Positions 58,283 to 64,000 of a DNA stretch of 64,000 bases are shown here, one piece after another. Made by a program: the position numbers and the translations under genes. The notes under the pieces are model-generated. The model did no database searches. It was given only the letters and a program-made list of their open reading frames with translations, and was not told where the DNA came from. Position 1 is the stretch's first letter; every line of letters starts with the position of its first letter. The stretch is from Streptomyces sp. NBC_01478 (GTDB lineage: Bacteria; Actinomycetota; Actinomycetes; Streptomycetales; Streptomycetaceae): positions 2,771,501 to 2,835,500 of the forward strand of contig NZ_CP109444.1 of assembly GCF_036227225.1 (NCBI RefSeq), read 5' to 3'.

Positions 58283-58366
58283 CCTAACGTTCGCCTTTGA
58301 ACTCCCACCAGGGGCGGCGGTCCGATGACGTTAGGTCGCGCAAAGCCGCGTTAACAAGATGTTGAC
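58283..58366. promoter_or_regulatory. Citrate transporter promoter with two inverted repeats
   Basis: CCTAACGT (58283-58290) pairs with ACGTTAGG (58328-58335). GTTAACA-AGA-TGTTGAC (58350-58366) is a 7-bp repeat with one mismatch. On the minus strand TTGTTA and TAACGT are spaced 18 bp, a plausible -35/-10 pair spanning both elements. This is a likely operator region for citM. Confidence 0.45.
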
Positions 58367-58394
58367 GCGCGAGCAATAAGCGCAGAACTCCAGG

Positions 58395-60635
58395 TCACAG
58401 CGGTGCGGTGAGCGCGGCGACCTCCACGGGCACTCCGTTGAGCACCGCGTTGCCCGACAGCGGGTCGAGCAGACTGCCGTCGAGGAGCTGGTTCACGTTG
58501 ACGCCCGGGTCGGCGGCCGCGTGGCTCATCCGGGTGCCGGGGCGGTCGTGGCCCCAGCCGTGCGGGAGGCTCACCACGCCGCGCCGCAGGCCGTCCGTGA
58601 TCTCGGCGGGGGCGGTCACCTCTCCCCCGGCGCCCTTCACCCGGACCGGCGCTCCGTCGACCACGCCGAGGCGCTCCGCGTCGTCGGGGTGGATGTGCAG
58701 GGTGCAGCGGTTGGTGCCGCCGGTGAGGGCGGGCACGTTGTGCATCCAACTGTTGTTGGAGCGCAGATGGCGGCGGCCGACGAGCACGAGTCCGTCGGCG
58801 CGGTCGTCCATGGCCTGCCGGAGCCGGGGCAGGTCGTCGACGATCGGCCGCGGCAGCAGTTCGACCTTGCCGCTGCGGGTCTTCAGGGGCTGCGGCAGCC
58901 GGGAGGCGAGCGGGCCCAGGTCGATGCCGTGCGGGTGCGCGAGGAGTTTCTCCAACGACAGCCCGTCCGGTCGTACGCCGAAGCCGTCGCCGTAGGGACC
59001 GAGGCGCAGCATCATGTCGAGCCGGCGCTCGGGGCCGGTGTCGCCGGTGAGGTGTGCGGCGATCTCGCGCGGATCGCGTTCGTGGATCGGCGAGTTGGGG
59101 TCGGTGACGGCCTTGCCGAGGGTCTGGTCGACGACCATCGTGTCGACGGCGGCGGGGTCGGCGCCGTGCATGCCGGTCGCGGCGAGGATCAGCCGGGCCA
59201 GGATCTCGGTCTCGGCCATCCGGCCGGGCTCCAGCGGGATCGCGGGGCGGGTGTAGCGGACCTGGTTGCGGACCGCGAGGGTGTTGAACGCGAAGTCGTG
59301 GTGCGGGCTCTGGGACGGCGGGGGCGGCGGCAGCACCACGTCGGCGTGGCGTGCGGTCTCGTTGAGGTACGGGTCGACGCTCACCATGAAGTCCAGTGAG
59401 TCCAGGGCCTTGTCGAGGCGGGCGCCGTCCGGTGCGGAGAGCACGGGGTTGGCGGCGACGGCGATCAGCGCGCGGATCGGTTCGCCCTCGGCGGTCGCGG
59501 TGTCGATCTCCTCGGCGAGCGCGGAGAGCGGCAACTCGCCCTTGGCCTCCGGGTATTGGCTCACCCGTGAGTGCCAGCGCCCGAGCGCGAAGCCGCGGCC
59601 CGGTCCGGCGGGCCGGGGTGTCCGGTCGGTGGCGGCCTGCGGGAATAGGGCGCCGCCGGGCCGGTCGAGGTTGCCGGTGAGGATGTTGAGGATGTCGACG
59701 AGCCAACTGGCGAGGGTGCCGTGCGGGACGGTGCAGCTTCCGATACGGCCGTAGACGGCGGCAGTCGGGGCGGCGGCGAGTTCGCGGGCGAGGGCGCGGA
59801 TCTCGTCGGCGTCCACGTCACAGGCTTCCGCCACGGCCTCCGGGGTGAAGTCGCCCAGCTCGGACCGGAGTTCGTCGACCCCCTGCACATGCGGGGCCAA
59901 CTCCCCCAGTTCCACGAGGTGTTCGTCGAAGAGGACGTAGGTCATCGCCGCGAGCAGCAGGGCGTCGGTGCCGGGGCGGACCGCGATGTGCCGGTCGGCG
60001 AGCTTGGCGGTGCGGGTGCGGCGCGGGTCGATGACGGTGAGGGTGCCGCCGCGCGCCTTGAGCGCCTTGAGCTTGCCGGGGAAGTCGGGGGCGGTGCACA
60101 GACTCCCGTTGGACTCAAGGGGGTTGGCACCGATGAGGAGCAGATGGTCGGTGTGGTCGAGGTCGGGCACCGGGATCGCGTTGGCGTCGCCGTAGAGGAG
60201 TCCGCAGGAGACGTGTTTGGGCATCTGGTCGACCGTGGACGCGGTGAAGACGCTGCGGGTGCCGAGGGCGCCGAGCAGGACCTGGGGGTAGAGGGCGCCG
60301 GCCATGGTGTGCACGTTGGGGTTGCCGAGGACGATGCCGACGGCGTGCGGGCCGTGGCGCTCGACGACCGGGCGCAGACCCGCCGCGACCGCGTCGAACG
60401 CCTCCTCCCAGGTGGCCTCGCGCAGTTCGCCGTCCCGGCGGACGAGCGGGGTGCGCAGCCGGTCGGGGTCGCTGTCGACGGCTCCGAAGGAGGCGCCCTT
60501 GGGGCAGATGAACCCCCGGCTGAACACGTCGTCGCGATCGCCTCGGGCGCCGGTCACCCGGGTGCCCTCGATGGTGAGGGTCAGCCCACAGGTGGCTTCG
60601 CACAGGGGGCAGATACGCAGGGCGGTGCGGGACAC
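58395..60635 (-). CDS. Molybdopterin oxidoreductase (formate dehydrogenase/nitrate reductase-like)
   Basis: The 746-aa enzyme has an N-terminal [4Fe-4S] site: CPLCEATCGL, then a fourth Cys in GFICPKG about 28 residues later. MGD-binding regions follow (LLIGANPLESNGSLC near 165, VIDPRRTRTAKLADRHI near 200, AANPVLSAPDG near 405), and a C-terminal molydop-binding domain (LHIHPDDAERLGVVDG). The residue at the usual Mo-ligand place lies in DQMPKHVSCGLLYGD; no selenocysteine is indicated. GTG 60635 is preferred because GGGAGG precedes it; ATG 60647 is in frame. There is no membrane subunit nearby. It is likely a cytoplasmic oxidoreductase of unknown substrate, controlled by the adjacent TetR. Confidence 0.87.
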   Translation of the reverse strand: MSRTALRICPLCEATCGLTLTIEGTRVTGARGDRDDVFSRGFICPKGASFGAVDSDPDRLRTPLVRRDGELREATWEEAFDAVAAGLRPVVERHGPHAVGIVLGNPNVHTMAGALYPQVLLGALGTRSVFTASTVDQMPKHVSCGLLYGDANAIPVPDLDHTDHLLLIGANPLESNGSLCTAPDFPGKLKALKARGGTLTVIDPRRTRTAKLADRHIAVRPGTDALLLAAMTYVLFDEHLVELGELAPHVQGVDELRSELGDFTPEAVAEACDVDADEIRALARELAAAPTAAVYGRIGSCTVPHGTLASWLVDILNILTGNLDRPGGALFPQAATDRTPRPAGPGRGFALGRWHSRVSQYPEAKGELPLSALAEEIDTATAEGEPIRALIAVAANPVLSAPDGARLDKALDSLDFMVSVDPYLNETARHADVVLPPPPPSQSPHHDFAFNTLAVRNQVRYTRPAIPLEPGRMAETEILARLILAATGMHGADPAAVDTMVVDQTLGKAVTDPNSPIHERDPREIAAHLTGDTGPERRLDMMLRLGPYGDGFGVRPDGLSLEKLLAHPHGIDLGPLASRLPQPLKTRSGKVELLPRPIVDDLPRLRQAMDDRADGLVLVGRRHLRSNNSWMHNVPALTGGTNRCTLHIHPDDAERLGVVDGAPVRVKGAGGEVTAPAEITDGLRRGVVSLPHGWGHDRPGTRMSHAAADPGVNVNQLLDGSLLDPLSGNAVLNGVPVEVAALTAPL

Positions 60636-60673
60636 GGGGCCTCCCATGGGCGACGTTGCCTCTTGGCGGCGAG

Positions 60674-60689
60674 CATACCGACCGGTATG
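60674..60689. promoter_or_regulatory. TetR operator upstream of the molybdoenzyme
   Basis: CATACCGA-CCGGTATG is a 16-bp palindrome with one mismatch, overlapping a TATGCT -10-like box on the minus strand. The TetR gene 66 bp upstream (60755-61375) is the likely binder. The half-site resembles those at 23131 and 32068. Confidence 0.65.
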
Positions 60690-60754
60690 AACGGTGGCGA
60701 GGGGTACCGGGGGTGAGGTCGGAAACCCGCGGAGCGTGAGCGCCGGTCCTGCGG

Positions 60755-61375
60755 TCAGTCCAGCACGCGCGCCAGATACGCGCGCAGCATCTCCCGGGTC
60801 TCCCCGATGACCTGCTCGTCGCCCTCCGGAGCGACCCGGAACGCCAGGTGGACGAGGGCGTCGGCGGTCTCCACGGCGACCAGGAACGTACGCCGGAGAT
60901 CCTCGTCGGGTTCGCGGGCGAGGTAGCCGGAGAGCAGGTCGGTGAGGCGGTCGGCGACGCGGCGGTTGGGTTCCGCGTGGCCCGAGCCGATGGGGATCTG
61001 GTTGCCGAAGTCGACGAGGGAGAAGCCGGGCGCGGTGCGCTTCATGGCGATGTACTCGTCCAGGACGGCGTCCACCGCCGCCCGCCAGCCGTCCCCGTCC
61101 CCTGCTTCCTTGAGGCGCTCGGTGACCCGCTCCGTGTAGCGCTCCAGGTTCCGCTGCGCGAGGGCGTCGGCCATCGCGCGCTTGTTCCCGAAGAAGCGGT
61201 AGACCGAGCCGATGGGGACACCGGCGCGCTGCGCCACGGCCCGGGTGCTCAGCGCGTCGTAGCCGACCTCGTCGAGCAGGTCGGCGCAGGCGTCGAGAAT
61301 CCTGGTCAGCCGTTCGGCGCTGCGCCGCTGCACGGGCGCACGGCGGAGCGATGTCGTGTGGGGCACGGGCTTCAT
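60755..61375 (-). CDS. TetR family regulator
   Basis: The 206-aa protein has its HTH at about residues 20-66 (RILDACADLLDEVGYDALSTRAVAQRAGVPIGSVYRFFGNK region). A ligand domain follows with FSLVDFGNQIPIG and a late LVAVETADALVHLAFR helix. It precedes the molybdoenzyme gene on the same strand by about 120 bp, with a palindrome between them that could make it a local repressor. ATG 61375 is the start. Confidence 0.9.
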   Translation of the reverse strand: MKPVPHTTSLRRAPVQRRSAERLTRILDACADLLDEVGYDALSTRAVAQRAGVPIGSVYRFFGNKRAMADALAQRNLERYTERVTERLKEAGDGDGWRAAVDAVLDEYIAMKRTAPGFSLVDFGNQIPIGSGHAEPNRRVADRLTDLLSGYLAREPDEDLRRTFLVAVETADALVHLAFRVAPEGDEQVIGETREMLRAYLARVLD

Positions 61376-61439
61376 GATGCCTTTCCGCCGCGGTCAGGTG
61401 AAGCTCGCACCTCAGTACGGAACTGGGTGCCCATAGCAC

Positions 61440-62003
61440 TCATTCCGACCCCCGGGTCGATGCGGAGGGGGGCGTCTTGCTGCCGTCCGGGGTGGCCTGG
61501 GTCGCCGACGCCGTGATGTCCGCCGTGCTCTCCACCGGTTTGCCGTGCACGGCCCACACGGTGCCGTCGTCGGCGTAGAGGCGCGCGGTGACGTGATGGG
61601 TGCCGTGCGGGACGAGGTCGGCCGCGATGCGGTACTCGGGGACGCGGAGCCTGGCGACGGTGCGGCCGTCCACCAGGAGGCGGACCGTGCCGCGGCCGGC
61701 GACCGCGACGGGCTTCGCACCGGCGGGCGAGAAGCGGAAGTCGTGGACGGTCAGCGTGACGTCCCAACTGTCGTCGGCGGCGTCGGGCTCCACCTCGATA
61801 CCGACCCCCGGCGCGCCCTTCTTGTTCACCTCGCGGTAGTGCCGGCCCTGCTCGTCGGTGTCGTCGAGCACCTTGCCCACCGGCGACGGCGACACCCGGT
61901 CACCCTTCCGCTCGGAGGTGCCCCCGGAGCCGCAGCCCGCCGATCCGGCCAGCAGCAGGGCACAGACCGCGAGCGCGGTGAGAAGTGCGCGCGACCACGA
62001 CAT
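61440..62003 (-). CDS. Putative lipoprotein, 187 aa
   Basis: A lipoprotein signal peptide ends in the lipobox LAGSAGC (Cys at about residue 24). The mature protein is beta-rich, with a central region (VTLTVHDFRFSPAGAKPVAVAGRGTVRLLVDG) that could be a cupredoxin-like or Ig-like strand set, but without clear copper ligands. A Thr/Ser-rich tail follows. It is likely anchored on the outer face of the membrane. The function is unknown. It is divergent from hmgA. Confidence 0.83.
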   Translation of the reverse strand: MSWSRALLTALAVCALLLAGSAGCGSGGTSERKGDRVSPSPVGKVLDDTDEQGRHYREVNKKGAPGVGIEVEPDAADDSWDVTLTVHDFRFSPAGAKPVAVAGRGTVRLLVDGRTVARLRVPEYRIAADLVPHGTHHVTARLYADDGTVWAVHGKPVESTADITASATQATPDGSKTPPSASTRGSE

Positions 62004-62101
62004 GCTGGGGAGACTAGAACACCGGTCTGACAGCCGGATCCCCCTTGAGGCTGGTTCTTCGCCTCCGGAAGTCGGATTTTCGGCCGCTCTCCGTCGTCCT
62101 C

Positions 62102-62141
62102 TTGCGCCCGCGAAACCGCAATCCTACGGTGATGCATAGGA
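62102..62141 (+). promoter_or_regulatory. hmgA promoter with inverted repeat
   Basis: TTGCGC (62102-62107) and TACGGT (62125-62130) are spaced 17 bp. TCCTA (62122-62126) and TAGGA (62137-62141) are inverted around the -10 and start region, a possible operator. Confidence 0.4.
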
Positions 62142-62171
62142 ATCAGCCGGGGCAGAGGGCTAGGAGCAGAG

Positions 62172-63488
62172 ATGAGCGGGGACGTCCGCAAGACCGCCGA
62201 GGGACTGACCTACCTCACCGGTTTCGGCAATGAACACAGCTCGGAGGCGGTGCCGGGCGCCCTGCCGGAGGGCCGCAACGCCCCGCAGCGCGCCCCGCTC
62301 GGCCTCTACGCCGAGCAGCTCAGCGGCACGGCGTTCACCGAGCCGAGGGCGCACAACCGCCGCTCGTGGCTCTACCGCGTCCGCCCCTCGGCCGCGCATC
62401 CCGCGTTCACCCGCGCCGACAACGGCGGGATCCGTACGGCGCCCTTCACGGAGACGGTCCCCGACCCGAACCGGCTGCGCTGGAGCCCGCTCCCCGAGCC
62501 CGCGCCCGGCACCGACTTCCTGGCCGGCCTGTGGACCCTGGGCGGCAACGGCGACGCGGCCCAGCGCACCGGCATGGCCGTGCACCTCTACCACGCCGAC
62601 TCCTCGATGGACCGGGTCTTCAGCGACGCGGACGGCGAGCTGCTGATCGTCCCGGAGCGCGGTGGACTGCTGCTGCGCACGGAGTTCGGGCTCCTCCATG
62701 TGGAGCCCGGACATGTGGCGTTGATCCCTCGTGGGGTGCGCTTCCGTGTGGAGCTGCTGGATGCTTCAGCCCGCGGATATGTGTGCGAGAACTATGGGGC
62801 GCCCTTCCAGCTCCCCGACCTCGGCCCGATCGGCGCCAACGGACTCGCCAACGCCCGGGACTTCCGGGCCCCGGTCGCCGCCTACGAGGACGTCGAGGGC
62901 CCGGTCGAGGTGGTGAACAAGTTCTGCGGCAACCTCTGGACGGCGACCTACGACCACTCGCCCCTCGACGTGGTCGCCTGGCACGGCAACCATGTGCCGT
63001 ACGCCTATGACCTGCGCCGCTTCAATGTGATCGGCTCCATCTCCTACGACCACCCGGACCCGTCGATCTTCACCGTGCTGACGTCCCCGTCGGACACCCC
63101 GGGCCTGGCCGGCGTGGACTTCGTGGTCTTCGCGCCGCGCTGGCTGGTGGGCGAGGACACGTTCCGGCCGCCGTACTTCCACCGGAACGTGATGAGCGAG
63201 TACATGGGCCTGATCGAGGGCGCCTACGACGCGAAGGCCGAGGGTTTCGTGCCCGGGGGCGGCTCGCTGCACAACATGATGTCGGCGCACGGACCGGACC
63301 GGGAGACCTTCGACCGCGCGAGCGCCGCCGAGCTGCGTCCGCAGAAGATCGACGACGGCCTGGCGTTCATGTTCGAGACCCGCTGGCCGGTGACGGCGAC
63401 GGCCCAGGCGGCGCACGCCGACCACCTCCAACAGGGCTACGACGACGTCTGGCGGGGCCTGCAACGCCACTTCCGCCCCGCGCACTGA
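62172..63488 (+). CDS. hmgA: Homogentisate 1,2-dioxygenase
   Basis: The 438-aa protein has full family length and motifs: [13 protein letters not shown] and [27 protein letters not shown] at the N-terminus. The iron-binding segments follow: the [23 protein letters not shown] region near 335-357, and [18 protein letters not shown] near 365 with the conserved His. It opens the ring of homogentisate to maleylacetoacetate in tyrosine and phenylalanine breakdown. ATG 62172 follows TAGGAGCAGAG. A GntR-family gene lies downstream on the same strand. Loss of this gene typically gives brown pigment. Confidence 0.95.
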   Translation: MSGDVRKTAEGLTYLTGFGNEHSSEAVPGALPEGRNAPQRAPLGLYAEQLSGTAFTEPRAHNRRSWLYRVRPSAAHPAFTRADNGGIRTAPFTETVPDPNRLRWSPLPEPAPGTDFLAGLWTLGGNGDAAQRTGMAVHLYHADSSMDRVFSDADGELLIVPERGGLLLRTEFGLLHVEPGHVALIPRGVRFRVELLDASARGYVCENYGAPFQLPDLGPIGANGLANARDFRAPVAAYEDVEGPVEVVNKFCGNLWTATYDHSPLDVVAWHGNHVPYAYDLRRFNVIGSISYDHPDPSIFTVLTSPSDTPGLAGVDFVVFAPRWLVGEDTFRPPYFHRNVMSEYMGLIEGAYDAKAEGFVPGGGSLHNMMSAHGPDRETFDRASAAELRPQKIDDGLAFMFETRWPVTATAQAAHADHLQQGYDDVWRGLQRHFRPAH

Positions 63489-63545
63489 CACTTCGCCGCC
63501 GACCGACACCCCGCACACCGACAACTCCCCACCGGTTTACGGCCC

Positions 63546-63574
63546 TTGCACTGATCCCTCCCTACCGGTACGGA
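63546..63574 (+). promoter_or_regulatory. Candidate promoter of a leaderless GntR transcript
   Basis: TTGCAC (63546-63551) and TACGGA (63569-63574) are spaced 17 bp. The -10 ends 7 nt before the GTG start, so transcription would begin at the start codon. No ribosome site precedes the GTG. Confidence 0.4.
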
Positions 63575-63581
63575 TGGCCCC

Positions 63582-64000
63582 GTGACCTCCTTCGCCCCGG
63601 ATTCGATCGTCCTGAACCGCAAGCTGCCGCTCTGGTACCAGGTGTCGCAGTCCCTGCGCGCCTCGATACTCGGCCGCTCGCCCCGGGACCCGCTACGGCT
63701 GCCCACGGAGGAGCAACTCGCGGGGCACTACGGCGTCAGCGTGCTCACCATGCGGCAGGCGCTGAAGGAACTGGAGGACGAGGGCCTGATCACCCGCCAC
63801 CGCCGCCGGGGCACGTTCATCGAGCCGGACGTCCGACGGGCCACGCCGGTACGGCTGTTGGGCTCGGTGGACGCGATCGTCGCGCAGCAGTCCGGCATGA
63901 CGACCGAACTCCTGGACCACGGACCGGCGTCCGTTCCGCCCGAACTCGCCGAGCACTTCCCGGACTTGGCCGAGGTGGCGACGTACCACCGCCTCCGCAG
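63582..64000 (+). CDS. GntR family (HutC-type) regulator, partial, C-terminus outside window
   Basis: About 139 residues are visible from GTG 63582 (TSFAPDSIVLNRKL). The winged helix lies at about residues 16-82 (LPLWYQVSQSLRASILG, LPTEEQLAGHYGVSVLTMRQAL, EGLITRHRRRGTFIEP). The start of a UTRA-type ligand domain follows (VRLLGSVDAIVAQQSGM). It runs off the right edge. Its place after hmgA suggests a regulator of aromatic amino-acid catabolism or of genes further right. The ligand is unknown. Confidence 0.87.
   Translation, partial: MTSFAPDSIVLNRKLPLWYQVSQSLRASILGRSPRDPLRLPTEEQLAGHYGVSVLTMRQALKELEDEGLITRHRRRGTFIEPDVRRATPVRLLGSVDAIVAQQSGMTTELLDHGPASVPPELAEHFPDLAEVATYHRLR

Noticed and set aside
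58395..60635. Selenocysteine formate dehydrogenase
   Set aside because: There is no in-frame TGA in the coding region and no selenium genes in view; the active-site region reads through Cys and Ser codons.

Overview
The window is high-GC actinobacterial chromosome, almost certainly Streptomyces. It has strong G/C third-position bias, frequent GTG starts, many TetR, GntR and LuxR regulators, leaderless-looking promoters and secreted Streptomyces protein types. It carries about 60 protein genes and no rRNA, tRNA, CRISPR array or transposase that I can see. The order gntR-gntK-gntP ... acyl-CoA dehydrogenase ... citMHS ... hmgA recalls the S. coelicolor SCO167x-SCO171x segment. That comparison is from memory and was not computed.

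Layout. 1-9.8 kb is an unusual accessory locus. A tightly packed minus-strand operon encodes two paralogous proteins that join acidic F/Y-E repeat tracts to a basic helical domain. It continues with an HExxH metallopeptidase-like protein, a small helical protein, a 970-aa protein with carboxypeptidase-regulatory-like and IPT-like beta domains, a 398-aa protein and an M20 peptidase cut by the window edge. A stand-alone LuxR-type HTH gene and a 244-aa gene run divergently. This is the best candidate for an undescribed system. 9.8-14.9 kb holds ychJ and a gluconate/idonate catabolic locus (GntR, kinase, permease, gluconate 5-dehydrogenase, idonate 5-dehydrogenase). 14.9-19.9 kb has a repeat-filled non-coding stretch, a membrane cytochrome b plus YedY-like molybdoenzyme pair, and an amino-acid permease flanked on both sides by short tandem repeats.

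20-26 kb has a DMT transporter, a NUDIX hydrolase, two DUF202 membrane proteins, a long inverted repeat, a His-rich metal-binding protein and an APH-like kinase/acyl-CoA dehydrogenase operon. 26-32 kb has a two-component system and an SDR/acyl-CoA ligase/TetR operon. 32-43 kb is mainly envelope and secreted functions: a NamZ-type muramidase, an alpha/beta hydrolase, a penicillin-acylase family Ntn hydrolase and a G1 glutamic peptidase. It also holds a BKACE-like enzyme and an Rnl5-type RNA ligase. 43-52 kb has soxR, MaoC/TetR, acyl-CoA dehydrogenase/TetR, a formamidase-like protein and an alcohol plus aldehyde dehydrogenase operon. 52-64 kb has a DUF3574 protein, an MsiK/UgpC-type ABC ATPase, a class F sortase next to a candidate cell-wall protein, an MFS exporter, a CitMHS citrate transporter, a formate dehydrogenase/nitrate reductase-like molybdoenzyme with its TetR, a lipoprotein, homogentisate dioxygenase and a GntR regulator cut by the window edge.

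Regulatory signals. Four inverted-repeat operator types recur at promoters of TetR-linked catabolic genes and suggest small regulons. ATACCGACCGGTCGG sites lie at 23.1 and 32.1 kb, with a related site at 60.7 kb. CTRAGC-N4-GCTTAG sites lie at 43.8 and 45.1 kb. AAAYTAGC-N3-GYTAGTTT sites lie at 46.6 and 52.0 kb. Perfect or near-perfect hairpins mark terminators between several convergent genes.
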